Positions 1-12,200 of a DNA stretch of 42,536 bases are shown one piece after another. Location: assembly GCA_034698045.1 (NCBI GenBank), contig JAQGAU010000089.1, forward strand, positions 1 to 42,536, written 5' to 3'. The notes beneath the pieces were generated by a model, which saw only the letters and a program-made list of their open reading frames with translations, did not search any database and had not been told where the DNA came from. Numbering within the stretch: position 1 is the first letter of the stretch; each line of letters opens with the position of its first letter. Both the position numbers and the translations under genes were made by a program. The DNA comes from Paramacrobiotus richtersi. Its lineage: Eukaryota; Tardigrada; Eutardigrada; Parachela; Macrobiotidae.

Positions 1-683
1 GAAGGGGCTAGTTCCTCGGTGCGTCTGATCCCCAGACCGCCCAAACGGACCGGTAACGTTGCTTGGAGCCAGCTGGGAAAATCCATTTTGGCATTGGTAA
101 TGGATTCCAGTGCCTCACGGAACGCTTGGTCTAGTCGGTACAGTTCAGCTGGAAACATCCAAGCAAGAGATGTACGCAGGAAGTGTAAAATTTTTGGCAC
201 ACCCAAGCAGTTTTTCAGCAAAAACAAAGCCTGGTGTTTCGGCAGAAGTTTAAGCCTGCTGGTCATGTACGACACGTCAGCGATTTTTCGGTTGATCACC
301 GGCACGACTCCGTTGGGCAAGAGTGGACTGCCAAGGAGTTCCAGATTTTCTGCGGTAATCTCTCGTATCCCCGGGTGTTCGGACTCAAACAATGCCCGGG
401 CTGATAGCCGTTTCCGCTCAGTGCCGCCGCACAAGAATATCTCGCATTTCTCGGTGTTCACGGAGAGTCCAATCTGTCCCATTTCTTCCACAAGGTTGGT
501 AAAATTGCGCAACACTGTAAGGGGGTCGTCGCCGAGAGTCCCATCGTCCATGTACCAAGCATTCAGAGCTGTATCCATCTTCTCGACGATCGGCTGGATT
601 GCCAAGCAGAACAAGGTAGGGCCAAGCGGGTCTCTTTGTTGCACTCCAGACTGGGATGAGATCTTGGTGTCGATATCAGACAT
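1..683 (-). mobile_element. Reverse transcriptase fragment of a non-LTR-type retroelement, 5' truncated
   Basis: The minus strand is open without a stop from an ATG at 683 to the window edge (227 codons), so the 3' part continues outside. The product would copy element RNA into DNA. Its hallmarks are GVQQRDPLGPTLFCLAIQP (RT motif 4/B region) followed by NAWYMDDGTLGDDP, the catalytic YxDD box, then NTEKCEIFLCGG and a thumb-like region ending PVRLGGLGIRRTEEL. The upstream palm and finger motifs are missing: beyond codon 1 the frame meets a stop at about 692-694, so the copy is truncated at its 5' end, as is usual for LINEs. The usual Gly of QQGDP is Arg here. A short intron (roughly 652-696) could also explain the break, because CTG|GTAAG and CCAG are present. 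The exact clade was not assigned. It abuts the SMYD-type gene head to head. Confidence 0.85.
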
Positions 684-753
684 ACTTCTATCTTACCAGA
701 GCTGTTGGTCGCATTTCACGGGCCTTGTTATTTTGACAAAGCCTTCTAAAGAA

Positions 754-2832
754 ATGGCTTCAGAAACAACTGAACGCATTGAAAGTGATCAGGAAATGCC
801 TTCGTTTCGGGCTGGAGATGTGGTGATCTCCTGTGAACCGTGGATCTGGTCCTTCAAGTACGAGCAACACAAACTCTTTTGTGCAGGGTGTTTTCGGGAA
901 TCCAAGAATATGCGGGTTTGCTCCAACTGCAAACTGTATCGATACTGCAATGAACAATGCCAGGTATGGGCGCGTTGCCAACTTTGTAGGCAGAATCTGC
1001 CAGTGTGAATTGCACCTTTTGGCAGGACGCAGCTTCAAAGACTTATTTTTCAGGTTGGCAGCTGGAACAAGGATCACAAGCACGAATGTGGACTGCTGAA
1101 GAAAATTTGGACGAAATACAGTCCCGAATCGGGCCTTGATGCCAGTGAGCGCGATGTGGAGACAAAAAAAGTGGATGAATGTGCAATGGAAATCCTCATC
1201 AGAAAAGCTATCAGCAAATTTAAGGTCTTGATTGTGACGGAACCTTTTCAACATACCGTAGCTCTTGTGATCCCGTGTGTAACGACAGTTTGTTATAGAG
1301 AGGAGATGAATACGAGCAGTCCAATGTCAAGCTCAGCGCAGCGGAAGTCCTTGAAGGTCTACCGTATGATTCAGCCTACGAGGACGTGTATGGGATCGAA
1401 GTAAAAGTTTGCTTTCTGGTGGATCACTGTTGTCTGTAGTTTCAGGTCCACGCACATCAGCGATCTCGTAAGGAATCCAGATGCAATCAGACACGTTCCC
1501 AACTTCGACGTATTGCTTCGTAAGATCATGTACAACGTCCTGCCAATCTGGGATCAGCAGAATAAAGCGGAGATGGTCGCTGTGGGCATCTTCCCAGAAG
1601 CTCTACACCGGGAGATGACGCCGGTCTGCTGGGATACTAACGTGACAATGGACTTGCTAGGAGCAGCGCTGGTGGTGCGTGCCACGAATGATATCTTCAA
1701 CTACACCGGATTAAAGGATGTATGTATGGACATTGTCGGATTAGTACAGTAATTTAAAATTTTAATGCCGCTGTATTGCGGGTTGTGGAGAGACAAAGTG
1801 TTATGTTACAGTAGGACTTTGCAGGGTATATCGCGGATCGTTTCCTAATGAAACTAATGTTTACTTTTACAGCTGCGTCAGAGTGCATTGGTGGGCACCA
1901 ATTTTGAAGCGATGTTAAGCGAGCGGCGGGAGGTATTTAAGTACCTCTATCATCACCCATGTTCCTGCTACAAGTGTACCGCAAATTACGTAAGCTGATC
2001 TTCCAATTAGTTTACTGATAAAAGTTTCTTCGAAATGGTACATGAATTATATTTTTTGGTACCTTCATTGTAACCAATTTGATAAAGAATCATGATTTGA
2101 AGCGCTGTGCTCTGAACTTAAATGATGATATTTTGAGGATGCCGAAATCAACCCATTGAAATGCTCGACCAGCGGATGCCCTGAACGCATTCCAAGCGAT
2201 GTACGTGCCCTTCAGCCGTGTCCCCAGTGTGGTGCTATCAACGACAACCGCCTCCACCGATTGACAGAATTCAAGGCCAAGTACGAAACCGTCGTTGCCT
2301 CCCCGGTACCGGGTGGCATGTCGCGCGCGGAACAGTTAACCAGTTTCTTCTGGGAAGTGCATCATGCCGACATTCTGCAACCCGACGCCCACTTCCGCTT
2401 TGCTTGTGGATCTGGTATGTTTTGGAGTAAGCAGCAACGCTACGAGGAGACGTGGAGTATCTGCTCTGGCATGATTGCATGCATTCGGTAAGCAGAGTAT
2501 CCACTTTCCCACTCAGGGCAGTTGAATGAGTATGATATTGTGCCGATTGTACTTCCAGGGCCGTTTATCCCAAATATGATGTGACTCGTGCATATTGGTT
2601 GGCGATGGGGTGTAAACTTGCTCTCGATATCGTGATGCATCACATGCCTTCCTGGGCAGAGATTCAGCAGTTTTGTTCGGAAGCTATGGAGTGGTTGAAG
2701 GAAGCCCGGGAGATTTATGGCACAGTGTCTGGGAAAGGTTCCAGATGGGAGCAATTTTCGGTCTCTATGGTACCCGTGCTTGGAGCGCTTGCAGAGATCC
2801 CGTTCGAACTTCTTTTTCCGGCAGATGGTTAA
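754..2832 (+). CDS. SMYD-type MYND/SET-domain protein, probably catalytically degenerate
   Basis: Seven exons give 494 aa: 754-963, 1054-1224, 1299-1387, 1446-1719, 1873-1989, 2138-2487, 2559-2832. Phases agree at every junction. The second donor is the weakest call (AAG|GTCTTG); a donor at 1258 is the alternative. Residues 18-34 resemble the split SET N-terminus. A complete MYND zinc finger follows (CAGC, CSNC, YCNEQC, HKHEC, about residues 42-86), then the SET C-region in exon 4 and a Cys-rich post-SET segment (CSCYKC with CSTSGC and CPQC in exon 6). The C-terminal part is helical, as in SMYD proteins. SMYD enzymes methylate lysines using SAM, but the expected NHSC.PN motif reads TPVCWDTN (about 215-222), so activity is doubtful. 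The start is the only ATG in frame before the MYND finger. A variant poly(A) signal ATTAAA lies at 2985. Confidence 0.8.
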
Positions 2833-2984
2833 GTGGACTCTCACGGTGGATAGTTCTTTACTGTCGTTCGTTTCATTCGTTTCGGTCTCAGATAAAACTG
2901 GAAAATAGTACTGCTCTGTTGTTCATTAACTTGTTCAAATATCAATAACGTATAGAATATCGCTGCCATACACTTCTCTTAATA

Positions 2985-2990
2985 ATTAAA
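2985..2990 (+). terminator. Variant poly(A) signal (ATTAAA) of the SMYD-type gene
   Basis: ATTAAA lies 153 nt after the stop at 2832. No canonical AATAAA is closer. The assignment is by position only. Confidence 0.35.
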
Positions 2991-3160
2991 AAAATGGATA
3001 TATCAACATGATCGATCGGGCATCACCGCTAGCAAGTTCACTATTGACAAAATTCGGGTTCAAATTAGGACAACAGTTTTGGTCAGATCTTTACTTCAGT
3101 GAGTTCAGACAAGCTTGCAAATAAACGTGCACATGTAAAATCATAACCACATATAACTGG

Positions 3161-4863
3161 CTAAAAGCGGCTGGTAATAATTAGATGATGTGCCGCCTTG
3201 GGACTGGTCTCGGCGCGACCCAGTCTGTGATCCCCGACAACCGAAGCTGGGACGTTCCGACTGTACCGAATGCTCTTCTGACCGTGGACGTCTGACATTC
3301 GAGCGGATATGTTAAGCTTTGCTCCCGAAACCAGTGGAAGATCTTTAGGAACTGCATACTGTGATGCAAAAGAAGTGGGAATTATCATGTCGTGAGATGA
3401 CTGCGCGTAAAATGTTTCCCGTCCGTCGGGTGACCGGATAATAGGCGGAGGCTGGGCCATGGGAAAGCCATAACCCAACTGCAAAACAAACTTACAAATG
3501 ACTCATTTTGGTGAAAATTCCAAAAGGTATTAGCAGATTGGCAAATTGTGAGCTTTCTATAACGTATCATTGTCAAATCTGGCGACACGTGTTCTTACAC
3601 GGCAGCACTGGATCCAATCAACGTGGTATTCTTGCTCAAATGGCGTCTTCTTCTTCGATATTCCCGTCATAACATAGCCGGTGCTGTGAAAGTATGGTTC
3701 ATTAATGCTCGCCCAGCTAAAGCAATTAAACGTGTAATTGATTGATTACCCGCAGTACACCCGAAATTGTTGGTTAGAATCGTAGTACTCGTAATACAAG
3801 TCGTGTGTGGACACATACTGCAATCAAATAAAATCTTCGAATTCATTGTACTTGTTGTGTTAGAGAAGCACAGGAAGAAGAGCAGATACTTGCATAACAA
3901 GAAACGTAGTCGATGTAGTAACCATTCGGAGTTTTGCAGCATTTAAACGGCTGCAGATCGTCGCCTTGGATGGAATTATATCCGCCGACGCGAAACTGGT
4001 AAAAATTGAACTCGTTGTCCCACAGTGCTGTAAAAAAGCAACTTAAAGCACTGTGCAAATACGGTAGAAAAGTCAAATTAACGGACCTGTTATGAAAGTG
4101 TTAATCGAAAGTGATGGACTTTTAGCATCGAAGCAGAAGTATGTATCCGTATAATTCCGGACAACGCAGCTGAAATATAGGAAGACTGTTTGTAAGAATC
4201 ATCAGATCTGTCGACTGTTAATTACATACCTTGGGTAATACGGATAAACGCCTTTCGTTGGGGATTTGTATGGAAAGACAAATTTGCACCAAACCATTTG
4301 CAATCGCTGTATAAGCGTACAAGTGAAATACACATAACGATGGGTACCCATGGGTTTCGCTTTATTGAAAATATTATTACCACAGACAATATTAGAAATG
4401 ATGTTACCTCAAAATCATCAAAAAAATCCCTGTTAAACGAAATTTGCACGTTGTCAAAATGGGGAAAATAGGTTCATATAGGATGCTACACTTACTGCAG
4501 ACCGATTAAAGCTTCGCCTGCAATTGAAGCCCGGTTAGTAACTTGATGAATAATATCTCGGAGTTTGCCAGTGTACTAACCATCCATGCATTCCACAACC
4601 CACTTCACATGGGGGTGCGTCGAGCCCCCTTCTCCATGGAAAGCCGAAATGATCGTATCACCCTATGAAATTATGAATAACCGTATATCCGTATAACCAT
4701 ATCCTTACCAAGGATTTGACGAAAGCATAATTTAGTATAGGAATCTTTTACATATTCAGCTTACCGTTCCATAAGTGAGATAACCGCCATAATAGCGTTG
4801 TGTGCCTTCCAGGGGCACCGTGAGATACAGCAATGAATTCAATAATAATACAGCAAAATTCAT
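3161..4863 (-). CDS. Secreted Cys-rich protein of unrecognised family, ten exons
   Basis: I assembled 329 aa from exons (in transcript order) 4863-4765, 4662-4581, 4517-4496, 4429-4408, 4306-4230, 4169-4087, 4027-3894, 3817-3750, 3683-3599, 3478-3161. All phases match. It starts with a signal peptide (MNFAVLLLNSLLYLTVPLEG), so it is probably exported. The core carries PHVKWVVECMDGEALIGLQ, an NYTDTYFCFD segment, and two related units each containing a CC pair: PFKCCKTPNGYYIDYVSC and YHVDWIQCCR, the latter after TGYVMTGI. This looks like a duplicated disulphide-rich fold. The last 105 residues have no cysteine and look disordered. Two consecutive exons are only 22 nt long. The intron after exon 7 begins GCAAGT, a GC-AG intron that restores the frame; the GTCCGT donor after exon 6 is weak. 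I do not know the function. The gene ends tail to tail with the SMYD-type gene. Confidence 0.72.
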
Positions 4864-5429
4864 TGCGACACTGTTCTAACTTTGACGTCCGTAATTAAAC
4901 TAAGAAAGAAACAAAATATGAATTTTTGAGTACGCTGGATACTCTGTACACAGATTTCGCTGATCAGGACAAGGTAATAGCCTCATTAACCTTGTCGCCC
5001 ATGTTACCTTGCTGATTGTTGTATAATGACGGCAAAATACTCCGCAGTGATTGGCTTGGATTGTACGGTCTCGGCATGACATCGTATCAGTCAGCATTGT
5101 GGGATGCTGCTCGATTACTGCTACAGTACAACTGCTGCGAATGCCGCCTCGTTACGGGTATGAAGAAAAAATTCACAACTTGAGCTACGCTGAAAATACC
5201 TGTTAATTGGTTATGTATGTATGCACAATCAGAGCATATGTGCACAATAACATTTCGTACGGAGTACCGTAAAATACACATCTTTAAAATAGTTTTGATC
5301 GCTCATAATTATTATAATGCTCATATCGGTCCAAGATCTAAACATTTATGCTGGCAATACAGAATAAAGCGTAATTAAATTATATATACATTATGGACAC
5401 ATGCTGTGAAATGTGGAAGGGTGAAATGT

Positions 5430-5520
5430 GGACTTCCGATGGGAACGGATAATGTTCTCACGAGTGCCTTCCGATGGTGGCTGATAATGCCATTGCGTGA
5501 GCGGATACGCCATTGTCCAG
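5430..5520. repeat. Dispersed repeat, copy 1 (partner at 21241-21325)
   Basis: Shares GGACTTCCGATG, CACGAGTGCCTTCCGATG-like, TGATAATG and CCATTGTCC blocks in the same order with 21241-21325. Each copy contains CTTCCGATG twice, so the unit has internal direct repeats. No coding capacity is evident, and the element class is unknown. Confidence 0.6.
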
Positions 5521-6156
5521 ATGTGGATACGTCTTTTCCTTGCCGTATCGTGATTTACGGTGTTTTTGTGCATTAATCGAAAACAGTTAACATTTACGCT
5601 TGTCTGGTGTAGTCGCATTTTCTCTGCATTGTGTGACCTTTTTCCGCGTTGGGTAACTACTTGGGCCAGTGTTTGCACGTTCTTGAACAACATTCTGAAT
5701 TGTTCCTGGTTCTGTTTCCTTTATTCGTCACGAGATATATATATCACAGTACAGCGTAGGAGCACATTACCACCACCTATACATAAATCCACCTTTATTC
5801 GGGGTTGTACTCCTTGGCCGTTCCCCTTGAAACCGGGTTCCCTTGGATGCCTCCGTCATTTGGCACATCTTTCGCACAATAAAAACCAAAATATTCGAGT
5901 CCATTTGCACTTCACTTAAGTATATGATTGGTGAGTGATATTGCGCTTACCATACCTGATGAAAGTGACTCAGAAGACTACAGCCCTCTGAATAATCTTC
6001 GAGTTAACGTTACGCAAATCCGCGCATTTTGCTAGAGTTGACAGTATTTCCTACACCTTGCGCAATGAATGTAACTATAACTGAAGTGTTGTGTGTGTGT
6101 CGTTGAGCAGCTCCAGTGTTTTTCTATCATACCTGTGGTAGTAATCGAATTTTCCC

Positions 6157-6162
6157 TTTATT
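6157..6162 (-). terminator. Poly(A) signal AATAAA of the first LRR gene
   Basis: AATAAA on the minus strand, about 136 nt after the stop codon at 6298. The paralogue has an AATAAA at nearly the same distance (14715-14710). Confidence 0.5.
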
Positions 6163-6297
6163 CTCCAAAATACTGAATTTACACCAATGCAGTACCGCAA
6201 CCGGCAATATTCCCAAAGTTGAAAGCCGTACTTTACACGTCAAGACGTACACACAGATGACAGCTCGTTAAACAGTAACTGTCATCGTATGAAATCA

Positions 6298-9200
6298 TTA
6301 AGAGCCGCCATCAGGTTGTTTGGCGGAAAAATCGTACGTCTTGGGATCTCTAAGCGGACAGATAAAGGTCGTAGTCGCATTCCTTAGGTACTTATACGAA
6401 GTCGAGTAGCACTTGGGTATTAACGCTGTAAACGTCCGCGGCGTCAAATCAGTCGGATCCTGAATCGGCAACCGGATGAAATCCTCTGTCCACTCGGTTA
6501 AACCACCCGGCTGTAAAGTACTAATGTTGGAAGCGGACGTAGGATCGTCGGGATTGAACCACGTTGGACCATAATCACAGGCTAACGAATAGGGATCGTT
6601 AGGCATTAAACGGGCACTGCGCAGTTGATCAGTTAGGGACGTATCGGTAGTGCCGGAATCAACGTAGATAACGGTTGATTGGTCGATGTAGAGGTATTTT
6701 AGGCTTTTTAAGGGATTCAGGTCGGTTCGGTAGATGCAACCCCCGGGAAACGTGGCCAGATTGATGCCGGGATTGCGCGCTAAGCTCAGATGAACCAAGT
6801 TTTTCCCGGCAGTCTCACTGTCTTCGGAAAACATGCCGATGTATGTAGAGCCTTGTAGGTTGTTCCCGGCCAGGTAAAGATGAGTCAGTGCAGTCAGGCT
6901 GCAAGTAAACAGTACTGCTGTCAAAATGTTAAGTAGCCTGTCAGGCGATCTGTTATATCTTTCTTGGTACTTGTTGATGCTATTTGCTACAGCTGTAACA
7001 AATATGCTGATGATTAACGATCGGTATGTAATGCATTACTTAGCGGAAATTAATGAGTTATTATTAAGGGAATTTCCGGTTAAACAGATAGGTTTGCAAT
7101 TGATGTTGCCATTGCACGGATGTAGACAACAGACAACACCCATAATTATAATGGTTTCGAGAGTGAAAAGATGGATCTCCATTGTCCTTTTGTCAGATTG
7201 TGCGCGCAATGAGCGGTTGTTCTGCAATACGGTCAAAACGTTTAAACAGAGATGCCGCTCTGAAAATACATGTTTCCATCTGATTCATGAATTTTACGAA
7301 ATTTTAAAATTCATTTGAAAATTTCACAGCCATACGTTCTGGCTGAAACTGGTTCAGAATGATCATCACATGTATGCGCATTTACAGATATATCGTCCAA
7401 ACAAATCGGACTGAAACGTGGATTTTCAAAGCGGCATCTCTGTTAAACTTTTTGACAATATTGCAGAGCAACCGCTCATTGCGCGCACAAGCAGACAAAA
7501 GTACTTACAATGGAGATCGATAATTTCACTTTGAAACGCACTATACGAGTGATTTCTGCTGTATACATCCGTGTAGTGGCACTCTGCTGCGCAAAAGCTC
7601 TGCTTTGACCGGAGTCTACCCTTAAGGTTTGATGATGCAGTGTTTCTTCTTACCTATCAAAAGAAGCCTGCCCGATATTGATAATACCATTATTAGACAA
7701 ATCCAATAGCGTTAAATGTGGTAGATCGTCAAACTCTCCAACCTGCACGCTGACAATACGATTACTGGATAAATTCAGCCACTGCAGACTCGATAAATCC
7801 GAGAACGCTTTCGGTCCAATTGTCTGCATGAAATTCTCTCCCAGATGTAACTTCTCCAAGTACGGAAAGCCAGCCAGAGATTTCCTTGCCAGGTACTTGA
7901 TCTGATTCTGCGACAAATCCAGAAACTTTAAAGACTTTTTCGTAACGTCCGGCATTTCTGATAACACTTTGAATATCCAGGGTTTGAAGTACCCCGACCG
8001 CAGTATCAACTGCTTCAACCGGACAGACGTACCATTGCCCAGTGTGGCAAAGGCCTTGTCGCTGAACTTTGGTGCCGCTTGCTTGTTCTCCGAGCAGAAA
8101 CTCATGGTCAACACTTCCAACGTGACAGGGAGATCTCGGAAGAAATCATCCGTGATTTTCTGGAATTTATTACAACTGATATCCAGACTCTTTAAACTCT
8201 CGAAGCGGATAACCCATGACGCTTTGAAAATTCTCAACCCGGTTTTTGACAGATCCAGCGTGACGACACTGGCAAAGTTGACTTCCGGTGGAAAGGGCGA
8301 TGGATATTGATCAGGACTGGAGACCGCTAACAGCTCACTGTGGAACTTATTCCCACTCAAAACCAGCTCTGTTACAGCAGACATTAAGATCCGAAAAAAA
8401 TTGGATTTAGGTTGTGCCATTAAGTTGTTATTGGAAAGGTCAAGTTTTTCCACCGGCGCGTTTAATTGGTCGAAAATATCAATTCGCGACAACTCTCGAA
8501 ACTGATTTCCGGCTAAATTCAGAGATTTCAGTTTGGTCAAGCCTTTAAACAGTCCTTTCTGCTTGGGCAGACTGGTGTTGCTGAGATCAAGGTCCTCCAG
8601 AAAATCGAATCCGCGAAACATACCAGCCGCACTAAAGAGTTGTTGAAACTGATTGCCCGAGAAAGAAAGGGTCTTAGTGGTGTTGATACTCGACAATGCA
8701 AATATCGCGTCTTTGGATATGGGAAGATTGTTCTGCGACAGATCAACGATACTGTTGTTGGCCAGATTCAAATTCTCGATGATCGTCTCCATCAAGTTCT
8801 CCTGTATAAACTGCGTACTCCCGCTAAACGAGTTATTTGTACAGATGAACCTCTTCAACAGCGATGTTGTCGTGAACAGCCGGTCCGGAATATCATTGAC
8901 CGTTATACTAACAGTATTCTCCGTAAATATCATCGAATCCAAATTGGGAAATATATCCAGGAAATTGTCTCCGATGGACGTTATACTATGCTTAACAAAC
9001 ACAAACAGCTTGACATTTTCCAGCGGTATCACTTCTTGCAGATCAGCCGATAGTTGGTTAATCCCGGTGGCCAACAGTACAATCCTCTCGATCTCTTTTG
9101 GTAGCAATTCAGCGTTGAATTGGGTCAGCTGGGGTGCACCCTCAATCTTCAGACTGCGTATTTTACTTTCCCTGAGTACGGGGAAGTTGACGAGGTTGGT

Positions 9201-12200
9201 CAGGTTGAGGAGATGTAAGCTGTACATTTGTGAGCGGATTGTGCGGAAGACTCCAGATTCTAACTCAATGATACCGGGAGAGCTCCATAGCAAAACGTTG
9301 AGCTTCTTACCGGAAAAATTCGTATTTTGTACAGTTGCGATGAGATCATTAAAGGTCACCGCTTCGCAAATAATATCGTATTCGTCCCCGCGGGAACAGT
9401 CGAGTACACAAGTGTGCGCTGTAAAAAAAACAAAAATAGTTGGTCTACTACTAGTAATAAGGATACTGAACTAACAGAAGTAACTTCATTTTTACTGACA
9501 ACTTTGATGTAAGGAGACCTTTAATAAAACAGCCGAGTATTTTTGAATACTATGCGAACGCTTTTGCATGCACAAGGACTCCAGAAGGAGAAATCTACAG
9601 CATTAAGGCTAGACTCCGGTCATTTGGGAGGTTTTGCGCGAAAGAGTGCCATTGCATAGGTGAAAACTAGAGACAGAACCCATACAATCCTTTTCAAAGT
9701 GAAACGATGGAACTCCATTGTCTTTTTGTCCGTTTGCGCGCGCAATAAGCAGTTGTTCCGCAATACGGTCAAAAAGTTTAAACAGAGATGCCGCTTTGAA
9801 ATACACGTTTCCATCCGATTCATGAATTTTACGAATTTTCAAAAATTTTGAAATTCATTTTAAGATTTCACACCGGTTCGTTTTGGCTGAAACTGGTTCA
9901 GAATGATCATCTCATTTGTGCGCATTTATTGATATATCGTTTAACCAAAGTGGATGGAAACGTGGATTTTGAATCCGGAATCTCTGTTTAAACTTTTTGA
10001 CCATATTGCGGAACAACCGCTCATTGTGCGCACAAACGGACAAAAGAACAACGGAGTCCCATCTTTTCAATTTCGAAACCATTATGTTGGTGTTGTCTGT
10101 TGTTTACACCCGTGCAGTGGTAACGTCAACAGCAAAACTATCGCTTTAACCGGATAGTCCCCTTAACAGAACTGCTGTCTAAAAGAAAATCTTTGACTCC
10201 TTTAAAATTTGCTATACTTCACCCGATCGCACAAAAAGGGAGACCGAATTTTATGAATTAATTTGTAAATTCAATAAAATCCCTGATCTTTCCGCTCAGA
10301 TTCCCAGAACCAGAAGATATAGTTCTGCTAAGTGCTAGACACCAGCCTAGAGTACTAGACGATTATGGCAGCAATGCAGTTTGCAAGATATTTTCCAATT
10401 TGTTAACCGCTGATCATTTTGCATGAACTGTGCATTATTCGCACAGCTAAGCGAGCGTAGACTGTAACAGAAACAACAGCAACGGGTAAATAAAGAAACA
10501 GCCTCATACCGATCCACAAATCGATGAGCTGTGAAATGCAAAACAGTAAACACAGCCATAAGGTGATAATGAGAGCGTTAACTAATGCACCCGAAGGCTA
10601 CAAAAAATGGTTCGCTGACTGTTCCCTTTCGTGTTGTTCATACAGTTAGCGAGCGAATTTTTCTAGTTTGCTACCTATGAAAGTGTGTGACCTTGCACAA
10701 AAATTTACAGACATCCATGTGTATTGTAAGATTTTCCGTGGCACCGGAATTATGACAATGAATAGGACATGTTCCAGGCACCACATTCAAAACTCGATTA
10801 CTCAACATAAACAAGCGTTGGCGTAACTATTGTATGAATAAAAAGAGCGGTTCGGCGCCTGATAAAAAATGCACAATATGAATTTATTTACATTGTTTTT
10901 CGGGGTTTGTTTATCTGTACTTTAACTGTTAAGTGTATGTTTTAAAAAATAGCTTCGTGCCTTGGTCGACCACGGGAACGTGCACTCTCAGGTTTTACTC
11001 AGTTTTCCTTTTTTATGTTAAGGTTTTTTTTGTGTGGTTCATTTCTGGTGTTATTGTGGCCTTTTGGGTAGTGAATTTTGTACTGTTTTTCTTTCTTTTT
11101 CATTAATCTTCGCCCAGTACTTAATATGATCCCCTGTCTGTTTGTTGAGTTAATGTCATGCATGTCGATGTATGGCACCTGCTGGACCGAAATGGCCAGA
11201 GGAATAAACTTGTCTTGTGAGCACTAGTCCAGCACTAGTCAGAGCAAACTCGTAAAGGATTCTCTACGCGACACTAACATGCTTTATATTTTACAGTCTT
11301 ATCACGCCACTCTGGGACAATCTGCTTGCGACCGCCCTATGCGTCACAGTTCATAGCGTGAGACCTCAATGATGTTCTGGTCGATCGACCATTTTGTTCT
11401 GAATCTTTTGCGTTACAGAAATCAAAATTCTGAGCTGATTCCGAATTTTGGCATTATTTAGTTCAGAGACCTCTAGAGGTGGAAGACACTCCGACCCATG
11501 CGCTGTCGCCTCCCGATTCACATTCAAAATTTCGTACAAAATTCCACAGTGATTGTATTGTCATGCTGCGATATTAAGATTGTAGTCTATTCATTTCTCT
11601 ATCAGAACATGTCGAAAAACTGCCCTTTTGAAATATCGGTCTCTTGTTTGGGCGTGGTCAACGCAGGAACAGTTTATGCACAGCCGAGCACCCTTTGACC
11701 TTTGATCTCCTGGCAGCATTGCATTATTCTGGACCGATTTTGACACAGGATCACTTCGGAGGATCTGTTACACTAGTTCTCCTTCAAAGGTGGGACGGTG
11801 CAAGAGGCCTTCGCCAGAACGCGGGCTTTAATCCTATGATGCCCCATACTTAATTCACAGCTTGCTGTGAAAAACAAGTGTACATGAAACCGTACCTCCT
11901 ATAATGCTGATGCATTGAATTTCTTGTTCCGCCTTACAAACCACTTCTTTGACATGTCCTTCAATAAAACAACTGCATTCGGACTCCTTGAAAGTATTCC
12001 TGGAGGTGCACGGGCGCTTTTAAGTTGGCATTTTTTACCATAGAGGTCTATTTGAGGTGATGCTGCACCACCCATAGCGCGGTTCGCCGGCAAGCCAATG
12101 TACTGTATTCCCGAGCCCATTTGTCCATTAATTTTACAGTCTGGCCAGTGGTGAGTGTACATGTGGCGTGGTGTGAGTGGGGTGCCAGTGACGTCACCCC

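Larger units (their letters stand above)
4864..6297. other. Intergenic stretch, no gene seen
   Basis: Between the start of the Cys-rich secreted gene and the 3' end of the first LRR gene. It should hold the promoter of the former (just above 4863), but no clear TATA box is visible. Open frames here (for example 5560-5919 +) have no recognisable motif or splice support. A dispersed repeat sits at 5430-5520. Confidence 0.6.

Noticed and set aside
19..1008. 329-codon plus frame running from the RT region into the MYND finger
   Set aside because: Its first two thirds are the antisense of the reverse transcriptase; only the part from the ATG at 754 is coding, and the frame is interrupted by an intron at 964.
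5560..5919. 119-codon plus frame in the spacer
   Set aside because: No motif, no splice support, and composition unlike the real genes.
8653..9474. 273-codon plus frame opposite the first LRR gene
   Set aside because: Antisense shadow of the LRR exon; its residues have no domain and the minus strand has strong repeat motifs.
9954..10157. 67-codon plus frame
   Set aside because: Lies within the palindromic TTAA element; related frames occur in the other copy on the opposite strand.
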